Notes: generated by a model from the letters alone, not told the origin. Shown: positions 21,403-33,500, numbered from the stretch's first letter. The stretch: DNA of 37,907 nucleotides from Liolophura sinensis (GCF_032854445.1 NW_027018344.1:1-37907), one strand, 5' to 3'. A program made the numbers and translations.

Positions 21403-21952
21403 GTGCCCTTCGGTAGCCCAGACGACGTCAAATCTTTGGGCAAAGCCCATTTAACTCACCCAGCAGTTGTCTTACTTCTAAGTCGAAGACAAACTCAATG
21501 TCTTTATCTACATGTAGAAAAACCACACCATTTGTATATAAAAAAAACACAAGGTACTTGATACAGTCCGCTGTAAAAAGTACAATTGAAAACTGACCCA
21601 CATCAATAAGGTGCCAAAAGATGCGCAATTGGGCCAGGCATCTCCAGCTGTTGCAAAATTGCAAATTTCCTTGGTTTCCATGGAGTAAGAGCCGTTGCTG
21701 GGCACGTGATCTTGACAATAATGATTATTCATTTGTGGCTACAACTAAAAGTATTGGTCGGAGAGCAACGCGGTTTGTACCATTCGATTTCTCGTCAAAA
21801 AATACGTCGGATTAGCCTCTTACCAGCAGCATTGGAACAGTTTTTACACTTTTGGATTTTTGCCTGGTCTTTTTCCGAATTGAAATGGGCTATATTAACT
21901 ATGTACAATCGCGACTGGTCATTACTATATTCAACTTTTCATTATAAGTTAT
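21403..21952. repeat. Satellite monomer m39
   Basis: Block B, 550 bp. It has GAAAACTG, TTGCAAAATTGC, GACAATAATG, ACAACTAAAAG, GTTTGTACC and an R-like module TCTTTTTCCGAATTG. It is one of the more diverged copies. Confidence 0.95.
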
Positions 21953-22502
21953 GTGCCCTTCGGTAGCCCAGACGACGTCAAATCTTTGGGCCAAGCCCAT
22001 TTAACTCACCCAGCAGTTGTCTTACTTCTAAGTCGAAGAAAAACTCAATGTCTTTATCTACATGTAGAAAAACCACACCATTTGTATATAAAGAAAACAC
22101 AAGGTACTTGATACTGTCCGCTGTAAAAAGTACAATTGAACACTGGCCCACATCAATAAGGTGCCAAAAGATGCGCAATTGGGCCAGGCATCTCCAGCTG
22201 TTGAAAAATTGCAAATTTCCTTGGTTTCCATGGAGTAAGAGCCGTTGCTGGGCACGTGATCTTGACATCAATGATTATTCATTTGTGGCTACAGCGAAAA
22301 GTATTGGTCGGAGAGCAACGCGGTTTGCACCATTCGATTTCTCGTCAAAAAATACGTCGGATTAGCCTCTTATCAGCAGCATTGGAACAGTTTTTCCACT
22401 TTTGGATTTTAGCCTGGTATTTTTTCTAATTGAAATCGGCTACATTAACTGTGTACCATCGCGACTGGTCATTACTATATTCAACTTTTCATTATAAGTT
22501 AT
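21953..22502. repeat. Satellite monomer m40
   Basis: Block B, 550 bp. It is the counterpart of m25, with a single visible difference (ACAGCGAAAAG). Confidence 0.95.
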
Positions 22503-23052
22503 GTGCCCTTCGGTAGCCCAGACGACGTCAAATCTTTGGGCAAAGCCCATTTAACTCACCCAGCAGTTGTCTTACTTCTAAGTCGAAGACAAACTCAATG
22601 TGTTTATCTACATGTAGAAAAACCACACCATTTGTATATGAAAAAAACACAAGGTACTTGATACTGTCCGCTGTAAAAAGTACAATTGAACACTGACCCA
22701 CATCAATAAGGTGCCAAAAGATGCGCAATTGGGCCAGGCATCTCCAGCTGTTGAAAAATTGCAAATTTCCTTGGTTTCCATGGAGTAAGAGCCGTTGCTG
22801 GGCACGTGATCTTGACATCAATGATTATTCATTTGTGGCTACAGCCAAAAGTATTGGTCGGAGAGCAACGCGGTTTGCACCATTCGATTTCTCGTCAAAA
22901 TATACGTCGGATTAGCCTCTTACCAGCAGCATTGGAACAGTTTTTCCACTTTTGGATTTTTACCTGGTCGTTTTGCTAATTGAAATGGGCTACATTAACT
23001 ATGTACAATCGCGACTGGTCATTACTCTATTCAACTTTTCATTATAAGTTAT
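22503..23052. repeat. Satellite monomer m41
   Basis: Block B, 550 bp. It is the counterpart of m26, with s40 A, ATACTGTCC (shared with its left neighbour) and AAATGGGC. Confidence 0.95.
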
Positions 23053-23602
23053 GTGCCCTTCGGTAGCCCAGACGACGTCAAATCTTTGGGCCAAGCCCAT
23101 TTAACTCACCCAGCAAATGTCTTACTTCTAAGTCGAAGACAAACTCAATGTCTTTATCTACATGTAGAAAAACCACACCATTTGTATATAAAAAAAACAC
23201 AAGGTACTTGATACAGTCCGCTGTAAAAAGTACAATTGAACACTGACCCACATCAATAAGGTGCCAAAAGATGCGCAATTGGGCCAGGCATCTCCAGCTG
23301 TTGAAAAATTGCAAATTTCCTTGGTTTCCATAGAGTAAGAGCCGTTGCTGGGCACGTGATCTTGACAGCAATGATTATTCATTTGTGGCTACAGCCAAAA
23401 GTATTGGTCGGAGAGCAACGCGGTTTGCACCATTCGATTTCTCGTCAAAAAATACGTCGGATTAGCCTCTTACCAGCAGCATTGGAACAGTTTTTCCACT
23501 TTTGGATTTTTGCCTGGTATTTTTTCTAATTGAAATCGGCTACATTAACTGTGTACCATCGCGACTGGTCATTACTATATTCAACTTTTCATTATAAGTT
23601 AT
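23053..23602. repeat. Satellite monomer m42
   Basis: Block B, 550 bp. It is the counterpart of m27, with CCATAG and TTTTTGCC before module P. Confidence 0.95.
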
Positions 23603-24152
23603 GTGCCCTTCGGTAGCCCAGACGACGTCAAATCTTTGGGCAAAGCCCATTTAACTCACCCAGCAGTTGTCTTACTTCTAAGTCGAAGACAAACTCAATG
23701 TCTTTATCTACATGTAGAAAAACCACACCATTTGTATATAAAAAAAACACAAGGTACTTGATACAGTCCGCTGTAAAAAGTACAATTGAACACTGACCCA
23801 CATCAATAAGGTGCCAAAAGATGCGCAATTGGGCCAGGCATCTCCAGCTGTTGAAAAATTGCAAATTTCCTTGGTTTCCATAGAGTAAGAGCCGTTGCTG
23901 GGCACGTGATCTTGACATCAATGATTATTCATTTGTGGCTACAGCCAAAAGTATTGGTCGGAGAGCAACGCGGTTTGCACCATTCGATTTCTCGTCACAA
24001 AATACGTCGGATTAGCCTCTTACCAGCAGCATTGGAACAGTTTTTCCACTTTTGGATTTTTACCTGGTCGTTTTGGTAATTGAAATCGGCTACATTAACT
24101 ATGTACAATCGCGACTGGTCATTACTATATTCAACTTTTCATTATAAGTTAT
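23603..24152. repeat. Satellite monomer m43
   Basis: Block B, 550 bp. It is the counterpart of m28, with a Q-like module ending GGTAATTG and TATGTACAATC. Confidence 0.95.
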
Positions 24153-24702
24153 GTGCCCTTCGGTAGCCCAGACGACGTCAAATCTTTGGGCAAAGCCCAT
24201 TTAACTCACCCAGCAGTTGTCTTACTTCTAAGTCGAAGACAAACTCAATGTCTTTATCTACATGTAGAAAAACCACACCATTTGTATATGAAAAAAACAC
24301 AAGGTACTTGATACAGTCCGCTGTAAAATGTACAATTGAAAACTGACCCACATCAATAAGGTGCCAAAAGATGCGCAATTGGGCCAGGCATCTCCAGCTG
24401 TTGAAAAATTGCAAATTTCCTTGGTTTCCATGGAGTAAGAGCCGTTGCTGGGCACGTGATCTTGACATCAATGATTATTTATTTGTGGCTACAGCCAAAA
24501 GTATTTGTCGGAGAGCAACGCGGTTTGCACCATTCGATTTCTCGTCAAAAAATACGTCGGATTAGCCTCTTACCAGCAGCATTGGAACAGTTTTTCCACT
24601 TTTGGATTTTTACCTGGTCGTTTTGCTAATTGAAATCGGCTACATTAACTATGTACAATCGCGACTGGTCATTACTATATTCAACTTTTCATTATAAGTT
24701 AT
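24153..24702. repeat. Satellite monomer m44
   Basis: Block B, 550 bp. The 5' part is as in m29. The tail has module Q and ACTATGTACAATC, as in m31. Confidence 0.95.
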
Positions 24703-25251
24703 GTGCCCTTCGGTAGCCCAGACGACGTCAAATCTTTGGGCCAAGCCCATTTAACTCACCCAGCAAATGTCTTACTTCTAAGTCGAAGACAAACTCAATG
24801 TCTTTATCTACATGTAGAAAAACCACACCATTTGTATATAAAAAAACACAAGGTACTTGATACAGTCCGCTGTAAAAAGTACAATTGAACACTGACCCAC
24901 ATAAATAAGGTGCCAAAAGATGCGCAATTGGGCCAGGCATCTCCAGCTGTTGAAAAATTGCAAATTTCCTTGGTTTCCATGGAGTAAGAGCCGTTGCTGG
25001 GCACGTGATCTTGACATCAATGATTATTCATTTGTGGCTACAGCCAAAAGTATTGGTCGGAGAGCAACGCGGTTTGCACCATTCGATTTCTCGTCAAAAA
25101 ATACGTCGGATTAGCCTCTTACCAGCAGCATTGGAACAGTTTTTCCACTTTTGGATTTTTACCTGGTCTTTTTGCGAATTGAAATCGGCTACATTAACTA
25201 TGTACAATCGCGACTGGTCATTACTATATTCAACTTTTCATTATAAGTTAT
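24703..25251. repeat. Satellite monomer m45, hybrid
   Basis: Block B, 549 bp. The 5' part has CATAAATAAGG, as in m32. The tail has module R with AAATCGGC, and the next monomer is of m25 type, as after m24. It therefore looks like an m32/m24 junction. Confidence 0.92.
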
Positions 25252-25803
25252 GTGCCCTTCGGTAGCCCAGACGACGTCAAATCTTTGGGCCAAGCCCATT
25301 TAACTCACCCAGCAGTTGTCTTACTTCTAAGTCGAAGAAAAACTCAATGTCTTTATCTACATGTAGAAAAACCACACCATTTGTATATAAAGAAAACACA
25401 AGGTACTTGATACTGTCCGCTGTAAAAAGTACAATTGAACACTGGCCCACATCAATAAGGTGCCAAAAGATGCGCAATTGGGCCAGGCATCTCCAGCTGT
25501 TGAAAAATTGCAAATTTCCTTGGTTTCCATGGAGTAAGAGCCGTTGCTGGGCACGTGATCTTGACATCAATGATTATTGATTTGTGGCTACAGCCAAAAG
25601 TATTGGTCGGAGAGCAACGCGGTTTGCACCATTCGATTTCTCGTCAAAAAATACGTCGGATTAGCCTCTTATCAGCAGCATTGGAACAGTTTTTCCACTT
25701 TTGGATTTTAGCCTGGTATTTTTTCTAGAATTGAAATCGGCTACATTAACTATGTACAATCGCGACTGGTCATTACTATATTCAACTTTTCATTATAAGT
25801 TAT
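25252..25803. repeat. Satellite monomer m46, block B/C junction
   Basis: 552 bp. The body is m25/m40 type (AAAGAAAAC, ATACTGTCC, CACTGGCCC, TTATCAGC). The tail reads TTTTTCTAGAATTG, two bases longer than module P, followed by ACTATGTACAATC instead of the ACTGTGTACC of its relatives. Confidence 0.93.
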
Positions 25804-26352
25804 GTGCCCTTCGGTAGCCCAGACGACGTCAAATCTTTGGGCCAAGCCCATTTAACTCACCCAGCAAATGTCTTACTTCTAAGTCGAAGACAAACTCAAT
25901 GTCTTTATCTACATGTAGAAAAACCACACCATTTGTCTATCAAAAAAACACAAGGTACTTGATAAAGTCCGCTGTAAAAAGTACAATTGAACACTGACCC
26001 ACATCAATAAGGTGCCAAAAGATGCGCAATTGGGCCAGGCATCTCCAGCTGTTGAAAAATTGCAAATTTCCTTGGTTTCCATGGAGTAAGAGCAGTTGCT
26101 GGGCACGTGATCTTGACATCAATGATTATTCATTTGTGGCTACAGCCAAAAGTATTGGTCGGAGAGCAACGCGGTTGGCACCATTCGATTTCTCGTCAAA
26201 AAATACGTCGGATTAGTCTCTTACCAGCAGCATTGGAACAGTTTTTCCACTTTTGGACTTTGCCTGGTCTTTTTGCCAATTGAAATCGGCTACATTAACT
26301 ATGTACAATCGCGACTGGTCATTACTATATTCAACTTTTCATTATAAGTTAT
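25804..26352. repeat. Satellite monomer m47
   Basis: Block C, 549 bp. It has s64 AA, TCTATCAAA, GATAAAGTCC, AGAGCAGTTGC, GGTTGGCACC and GGACTTTGCC with module U. It is a starter type, recurring as m56 and m61. Confidence 0.95.
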
Positions 26353-26903
26353 GTGCCCTTCGGTAGCCCAGACGACGTCAAATCTTTGGGCCAAGCCCAT
26401 TTAACTCACCCAGCAGTTGTCTTACTTCTAAGTCGAAGACAAACTCAATGTCTTTATCTACATGTAGAAAAACCACACCATTTGTATATAAAAAAAACAC
26501 AAGGTACTTGATACAGTCCGCTGTAAAAAGTACAATTGAACACTGACCCACATCAATAAGGTGCCAAAAGATGCGCAATTGGGCCAGGCATCTCCAGCTG
26601 TTGAAAAATTGCAAATTTCCTTGGTTTCCATGGAGTAAGAGCCGTTGCTGGGCACGTGATCTTGACATCAATGATTATTCATTTGTGGCTACAGCCAAAA
26701 GTATTGGTCGGAGAGCAACGCGGTTTGCACCATTCGATTTCTCGTCAAAAAACACGTCGGATTAGCCTCTTACCAGCAGCATTGGAACAGTTTTTTCCAC
26801 TTTTGGATTTTTGCCTGGTATTTTTTCTAATTGAAATCGGCTACATTAACTATGTACAATCGCGACTGGTCATTACTATATTCAACTTTTCATTATAAGC
26901 TAT
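26353..26903. repeat. Satellite monomer m48
   Basis: Block C, 551 bp. It has s64 GT, AAAAAACACG and module P, and ends ATAAGCTAT, a change shared only with m63. Confidence 0.95.
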
Positions 26904-27453
26904 GTGCCCTTCGGTAGCCCAGACGACGTCAAATCTTTGGGCCAAGCCCATTTAACTCACCCAGCAAATGTCTTACTTCTAAGTCGAAGACAAACTCAAT
27001 GTCTTTATCTACATGTAGAAAAACCACACCATTTGTATATAAAAAATACACAAGGTACTTGATACAGTCCGCTGTAAAAAGTACAATTGAACACTGACCC
27101 ACATCAATAAGGTGCCAAAAGATGCGCAATTGGGCCAGGCATCTCCAGCTGTTGAAAAATTGCAAATTTCCTTGGTTTCCATGGAGTAAGAGCCGTTGCT
27201 GGGCACGTGATCTTGACATCAATGATTATTCATTTGTGGCTACAGCCAAAAGTATTGGTCGGAGAGCAACGCGGTTTGCACCATTCGATTTCTCGTCAAA
27301 AAATACGTCGGATTAGCCTATTACCAGCAGCATTGGAACAGTTTTTCCACTTTTGGATTTTTGCCTGGTATTTTGTCTAATTGAAATCGGCTACATTAAC
27401 TATGTACAATCGCGACTGGTCATTACTATATTCAACTTTTCATTATAAGTTAT
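26904..27453. repeat. Satellite monomer m49
   Basis: Block C, 550 bp. It has s64 AA, an AAAAATACAC box, GCCTATTACC and module P'. It is the counterpart of m64. Confidence 0.95.
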
Positions 27454-28003
27454 GTGCCCTTCGGTAGCCCAGACGACGTCAAATCTTTGGGCCAAGCCCA
27501 TTTAACTCACCCAGCAAATGTCTTACTTCTAAGTCGAAGACAAACTCAATGTCTTTATCTACATGTAGAAAAACCACACCATTTGTATATAAAAAAAACA
27601 CAAGGTACTTGATACAGTCCGCTGTAAAAAGTACAATTGAACACTGACCCACATCAATAAGGTGCCAAAAGATGCGCAATTGGGCCAGGCATCTCCAGCT
27701 GTTGAAAAATTGCAAATTTCCTTGGTTTCCATGGAGTAAGAGCCGTTGCTGGGCACGTGATCTTGACATCAATGATTATTCATTTGTGGCTACAGCCAAA
27801 AGTATTGGTCGGAGAGCAACGCGGTTTGCACCATTCGATTTCTCGTCAAAAAACACGTCGCATTAGCCTCTTACCAGCAGCATTGGAACAGTTTTTCTAC
27901 TTTTGGATTTTTGCCTGGTCTTTTTGCGAATTGAAATCGGCTACATTAACTATGTACAATCGCGACTGGTCATTACTATATTCAACTTTTCATTATAAGT
28001 TAT
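27454..28003. repeat. Satellite monomer m50
   Basis: Block C, 550 bp. It has s64 AA, AAAAAACACGTCGC and module R. It is the counterpart of m58 and m65. Confidence 0.95.
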
Positions 28004-28553
28004 GTGCCCTTCGGTAGACCAGACGACGTCAAATCTTTGGGCCAAGCCCATTTAACTCACCCAGCAGTTGTCTTACTTCTAAGTCGAAGACAAACTCAAT
28101 GTCTTTATCTACATGTAGAAAAACCACACCATTTGTATATAAAAAAAACACAAGGTACTTGATACAGTCCGCTGTAAAAAGTACAATTGAACACTGACCC
28201 ACATCAATAAGGTGCCAAAAGATGCGCAATTGGGCCAGGCATCTCCAGCTGTTGAAAAATTGCAAATTTCCTTGGTTTCCATGGAGTAAGAGCCGTTGCT
28301 GGGCACGTGATCTTGACATCAATGATTATTCATTTGTGGCTACAGCCAAAAGTATTGGTCGGAGAGCAACGCGGTTTGCACCATTCGATTTCTCGTCAAA
28401 AAATACGTCGGATTAGTCTCTTACCAGCAGCATTGGAACAGTTTTTCTACTTTTGGATTTTTGCCTGGTCTTTTTGCTAACTGAATTCGGCTACATTAAC
28501 TATGTACAATCGCGACTGGTCATTACTATATTCAACTTTTCATTATAAGTTAT
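28004..28553. repeat. Satellite monomer m51
   Basis: Block C, 550 bp. It has GTAGACCAG, s64 GT, ATTAGTCTC and module V followed by AATTCGG. It is the counterpart of m59 and m66. Confidence 0.95.
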
Positions 28554-29102
28554 GTGCCCTTCGGTAGCCCAGACGACGTCAAATCTTTGGGCCAAGCCCA
28601 TTTAACTCACCCAGCAAATGTCTTACTTCTAAGTCGAAGACAAACTCAATGTCTTTATCTACATGTAGAAAAACCACACCATTTGTATATAAAAAAACAC
28701 AAGGTACTTGATACAGTCCGCTGTAAAAAGTACAATTGAACACTGACCCACATCAATAAGGTGCCAAAAGATGCGCAATTGGGCCAGGCATCTCCAGCTG
28801 TTGAAAAATTGCAAATTTCCTTGGTTTCCATGGAGTAAGAGCCGTTGCTGGGCACGTGATCTTGACATCAATGATTATTCATTTGTGGCTACAGCCAAAA
28901 GTATTGGTCGGAGAGCAACGCGGTTTGCACCATTCGATTTCTCGTCAAAACATACGTCGGATTAGCCTCTTACCAGCAGCATTGGAACAGTTTTTCCACC
29001 TTTAGATTTTTGCCTGGTCTTTTTGCGAATTGAAATCGGCTACATTAACTATGTACAATCGCGACTGGTCATTACTATATTCAACTTTTCATTATAAGTT
29101 AT
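28554..29102. repeat. Satellite monomer m52
   Basis: Block C, 549 bp. It has s64 AA, an A box one base shorter, CAAAACATACG, CACCTTTAG and module R. It is the counterpart of m60 and m67. Confidence 0.95.
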
Positions 29103-29653
29103 GTGCCCTTCGGTAGCCCAGACGACGTCAAATCTTTGGGCCAAGCCCATTTAACTCACCCAGCAAATGTCTTACTTCTAAGTCGAAGACAAACTCAATG
29201 TCTTTATCTACATGTAGAAAAACCACACCATTTGTATATAAAAAAAAACACAAGGTACTTGATACAGTCCGCTGTAAAAAGTACAATTGAACACTGACCC
29301 ACATCAATAAGGTGCCAAAAGATGCGCAATTGGGCCAGGCATCTCCAGCTGTTGAAAAATTGCAAATTTCCTTGGTTTCCATGGAGTAAGAGCCGTTGCT
29401 GGGCACGTGATCTTGACATCAATGATTATTCATTTGTGGCTACAGCCAAAAGTATTGGTCGGAGAGCAACGCGGTTTGCACCATTCGATTTCTCGTCAAA
29501 AAATACGTCGGGTTAGCCTATTACCAGCAGCATTGGAACAGTTTTTCTACTTTTGGATTTTTGCCTGGTCTTTTTGCGAATTGAAATCGGCTACATTAAC
29601 TATGTACAATCGCGACTGGTCATTACTATATTCAACTTTTCATTATAAGTTAT
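29103..29653. repeat. Satellite monomer m53
   Basis: Block C, 551 bp. It has s64 AA, an A box one base longer, CGGGTTAGCC, GCCTATTACC and module R. It is the counterpart of m68. Confidence 0.95.
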
Positions 29654-30203
29654 GTGCCCTTCGGTAGCCCAGACGACGTCAAATCTTTGGGCAAAGCCCA
29701 TTTAACCCACCCAGCAGTTGTCTTACTTCTAAGTCGAAGACAAACTCAATGTCTTTATCTACATGTAGAAAAACCACACCATTTGTATATAAAAAAAACA
29801 CAAGGTACTTGATACAGTCCGCTGTAAAAAGTACAATTGAACACTGACCCACATCAATAAGGTGCCAAAAGATGCGCAATTGGGCCAGGCATCTCCAGCT
29901 GTTGAAAAATTGCAAATTTCCTTGGTTTCCATGGAGTAAGAGCCGTTGCTGGGCACGTGATCTTGACATCAATGATTATTCATTTGTGGCTACAGCCAAA
30001 AGTATTGGTCGGAGAGCAACGTGGTTTGAACCATTCGATTTCTCGTCAAAAAATACGTCGGATTAGTCTCTTACCAGCAGCATTGGAACAGTTTTTCCAC
30101 TTTTGGATTTTTCCCTGGTATTTTTTCTAATTGAAATCGGCTACATTAACTATGTACAATCGCGACTGGTCATTACTATATTCAACTTTTCATTATAAGT
30201 TAT
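29654..30203. repeat. Satellite monomer m54
   Basis: Block C, 550 bp. It has s40 A, TTAACCCACCC, AACGTGGTTTGAACC and TTCCCTGG with module P. It has no close partner in the window. Confidence 0.95.
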
Positions 30204-30753
30204 GTGCCCTTCGGTAGACCAGACGACGTCAAATCTTTGGGCCAAGCCCATTTAACTCACCCAGCAGTTGTCTTACTTCTAAGTCGAAGACAAACTCAAT
30301 GTCTTTATCTACATGTAGAAAAACCACACCATTTGTATATAAAAAAAACACAAGGTACTTGATACAGTCCGCTGTAAAAAGTACAATTGAACACTGACCC
30401 ACATCAATAAGGTGCCAAAAGATGCGCAATTGGGCCAGGCATCTCCAGCTGTTGAAAAATTGCAAATTTCCTTGGTTTCCATGGAGTAAGAGCAGTTGCT
30501 GGGCACGTGATCTTGACATCAATGATTATTCATTTGTGGCTACAGCCAAAAGTATTGGTCGGAGAGCAACGCGGTTTGCACCATTCGATTTCTCGTCAAA
30601 AAATACGTCGGATTAGCCTCTTACCAGCAGCATTGGAACAGTTTTTCCACTTTTGGATTTTTGCCTGGTCTTTTTGGGAATTGAAATCGGCTACATTAAC
30701 TATGTACAATCGCGACTGGTCATTACTATATTCAACTTTTCATTATAAGTTAT
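30204..30753. repeat. Satellite monomer m55
   Basis: Block C, 550 bp. It has GTAGACCAG, s64 GT, AGAGCAGTTGC and module R'. Confidence 0.95.
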
Positions 30754-31301
30754 GTGCCCTTCGGTAGCCCAGACGACGTCAAATCTTTGGCCAAGCCCAT
30801 TTAACTCACCCAGCAAATGTCTTACTTCTAAGTCGAAGACAAACTCAATGTCTTTATCTACATGTAGAAAAACCACACCATTTGTCTATCAAAAAAACAC
30901 AAGGTACTTGATAAAGTCCGCTGTAAAAAGTACAATTTAACACTGACCCACATCAATAAGGTGCCAAAAGATGCGCAATTGGGCCAGGCATCCCCAGCTG
31001 TTGAAAAATTGCAAATTTCCTTGGTTTCCATGGAGTAAGAGCCGTTGCTGGGCACGTGATCTTGACATCAATGATTATTCATTTGTGGCTACAGCCAAAA
31101 GTATTGGTCGGAGAGCAACGCGGTTGGCACCATTCGATTTCTCGTCAAAAAATACGTCGGATTAGTCTCTTACCAGCAGCATTGGAACAGTTTTTCCACT
31201 TTTGGACTTTGCCTGGTCTTTTTGCCAATTGAAATCGGCTACATTAACTATGTACAATCGCGACTGGTCATTACTATATTCAACTTTTCATTATAAGTTA
31301 T
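30754..31301. repeat. Satellite monomer m56
   Basis: Block C, 548 bp. It has TTTGGCCAAG (one G lost), TCTATCAAA, GATAAAGTCC, ACAATTTAAC, s241 C, GGTTGGCACC and module U. It is a starter type like m47. Confidence 0.95.
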
Positions 31302-31851
31302 GTGCCCTTCGGTAGCCCAGACGACGTCAAATCTTTGGGCCAAGCCCATTTAACTCACCCAGCAGTTGTCTTACTTCTAAGTCGAAGACAAACTCAATGT
31401 CTTTATCTACATGTAGAAAAACCACACCATTTGTATATAAAAAAAACGCAAGGTACTTGATACAGTCCGCTGTAAAAAGTACAATTGAACACTGACCCAC
31501 ATCAATAAGGTGCCAAAAGATGCGCAATTGGGCCAGGCATCTCCAGCTGTTGAAAAATTGCAAATTTCCTTGGTTTCCATGGAGTAAGAGCCGTTGCTGG
31601 GCACGTGATCTTGACATCAATGATTATTCATTTGTGGCTACAGCCAAAAGTATTGGTCGGAGAGCAACGCGGTTTGCACCATTCGATTTCTCGTCAAAAA
31701 ATACGTCGGATTAGCCTCTTACCAGCAGCATTGGAACAGTTTTTCCACTTTTGGATTTTTGCCTGGTATTTTGTATAATTGAAATCGGCTACATTAACTA
31801 TGTACAATCGCGACTGGTCATTACTATATTCAACTTTTCATTATAAGTTAT
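31302..31851. repeat. Satellite monomer m57
   Basis: Block C, 550 bp. It has s64 GT, AAAACGCAAGG and a P'-like module reading TATTTTGTATAATTG. The 5' part fits m48 and the tail fits m49, so it is a likely hybrid. Confidence 0.94.
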
Positions 31852-32400
31852 GTGCCCTTCGGTAGCCCAGACGACGTCAAATCTTTGGGCCAAGCCCATT
31901 TAACTCACCCAGCAAATGTCTTACTTCTAAGTCGAAGACAAACTCAATGTCTTTATCTACATGTAGAAAAACCACACCATTTGTATATAAAAAAAACACA
32001 AGGTACTTGATACAGTCCGCTGTAAAAAGTACAATTGAACACTGACCCACATCAATAAGGTGCCAAAAGATGCGCAATTGGGCCAGGCATCTCCAGCTGT
32101 TGAAAAATTGCAAATTTCCTTGGTTTCCATGGAGTAAGAGCCGTTGCTGGGCACGTGATCTTGACATCAATGATTATTCATTTGTGGCTACAGCCAAAGT
32201 ATTGGTCGGAGAGCAACGCGGTTTGCACCATTCGATTTCTCGTCAAAAAACACGTCGGATTAGCCTCTTACCAGCAGCATTGGAACAGTTTTTCTACTTT
32301 TGGATTTTTGCCTGGTCTTTTTGCGAATTGAAATCGGCTACATTAACTATGTACAATCGCGACTGGTCATTACTATATTCAACTTTTCATTATAAGTTAT
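31852..32400. repeat. Satellite monomer m58
   Basis: Block C, 549 bp. It has s64 AA, one A lost in GCCAAAGTATT, AAAAAACACG and module R. It is the counterpart of m50. Confidence 0.95.
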
Positions 32401-32950
32401 GTGCCCTTCGGTAGACCAGACGACGTCAAATCTTTGGGCCAAGCCCATTTAACTCACCCAGCAGTTGTCTTACTTCTAAGTCGAAGACAAACTCAATGTC
32501 TTTATCTACATGTAGAAAAACCACACCATTTGTATATAAAAAAAACACAAGGTACTTGATACAGTCCGCTGTAAAAAGTACAATTGAACACTGACCCACA
32601 TCAATAAGGTGCCAAAAGATGCGCAATTGGGCCAGGCATCCCCAGCTGTTGAAAAATTGCAAATTTCCTTGGTTTCCATGGAGTAAGAGCCGTTGCTGGG
32701 CACGTGATCTTGACATCAATGATTATTCATTTGTGGCTACAGCCAAAAGTATTGGTCGGAGAGCAACGCGGTTTGCACCATTCGATTTCTCGTTAAAAAA
32801 TACGTCGGATTAGCCTCTTACCAGCAGCATTGGAACAGTTTTTCTACTTTTGGATTTTTGCCTGGTCTTTTTGCTAACTGAATTCGGCTACATTAACTAT
32901 GTACAATCGCGACTGGTCATTACTATATTCAACTTTTCATTATAAGTTAT
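32401..32950. repeat. Satellite monomer m59
   Basis: Block C, 550 bp. It has GTAGACCAG, s241 C with CACGTG, CGTTAAAAAA and module V. It is the counterpart of m51 and m66. Confidence 0.95.
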
Positions 32951-33500
32951 GTGCCCTTCGGTAGCCCAGACGACGTCAAATCTTTGGGCCAAGCCCATTT
33001 AACTCACCCAGCAAATGTCTTACTTCTAAGTCGAAGACAAACTCAATGTCTTTATCTACATGTAGAAAAACCACACCATTTGTATATAAAAAAAACACAA
33101 GGTACTTGATACAGTCCGCTGTAAAAAGTACAATTGAACACTGACCCACATCAATAAGGTGCCAAAAGATGCGCAATTGGGCCAGGCATCTCCAGCTGTT
33201 GAAAAATTGCAAATTTCCTTGGTTTCCATGGAGTAAGAGCCGTTGCTGGGCACGTGATCTTGACATCAATGATTATTCATTTGTGGCTACAGCCAAAAGT
33301 ATTGGTCGGAGAGCAACGCGGTTTGCACCATTCGATTTCTCGTTAAAAAATACGTCGGATTAGCCTCTTACCAGCAGCATTGGAACAGTTTTTCCACCTT
33401 TAGATTTTTGCCTGGTCTTTTTGCGAATTGAAATCGGCTACATTAACTATGTACAATCGCGACTGGTCATTACTATATTCAACTTTTCATTATAAGTTAT
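32951..33500. repeat. Satellite monomer m60
   Basis: Block C, 550 bp. It has s64 AA, CGTTAAAAAA shared with its left neighbour, CACCTTTAG and module R. It is the counterpart of m52. Confidence 0.95.

Larger units (their letters stand above)
21953..24702. repeat. Block B segmental duplication, copy B3 (m40-m44)
   Basis: These five monomers match m25-m29 in order at an exact 8250-bp offset. By eye about 20 differences separate the copies over 2750 bp. About half of them lie in the 3' part of m44, where module P is replaced by Q and ACTGTGTACCATC by ACTATGTACAATC. Confidence 0.88.
5442..25803. repeat. Satellite block B (m10-m46), complex 11- and 15-monomer duplications
   Basis: Module Q and the TATATGAA box occur only in this domain. 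The pairing of module P with ACTGTGTACCATC at offsets 495-507 is also confined to it. All monomers have s241 T and nearly all have CACGTG. Long segments recur almost unchanged 11 monomers (about 6.05 kb) and 15 monomers (8.25 kb) apart, and dimers are duplicated in tandem. The right border lies inside m46, at about 25725-25730, where a block B 5' part meets a block C type 3' tail. Confidence 0.85.
26904..29653. repeat. Block C segmental duplication, copy C1 (m49-m53)
   Basis: Modules run P', R, V, R, R. Step markers are AGCCTATTACC with P' (m49), AAAAAACACG (m50), GTAGACCAG with module V (m51), CACCTTTAG (m52) and GCCTATTACC with CTAC (m53). The same order appears in m64-m68 at an offset of about 8.24 kb. 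The three inner members also recur as m58-m60. Confidence 0.85.
31852..33500. repeat. Block C partial copy (m58-m60 = m50-m52)
   Basis: Three monomers repeat m50-m52 (offset about 4.40 kb, 8 monomers) and m65-m67 (about 3.84 kb, 7 monomers). m59 and m60 share CGTTAAAAAA. m66 has it but m67 does not, which suggests local conversion between neighbours. Confidence 0.82.
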
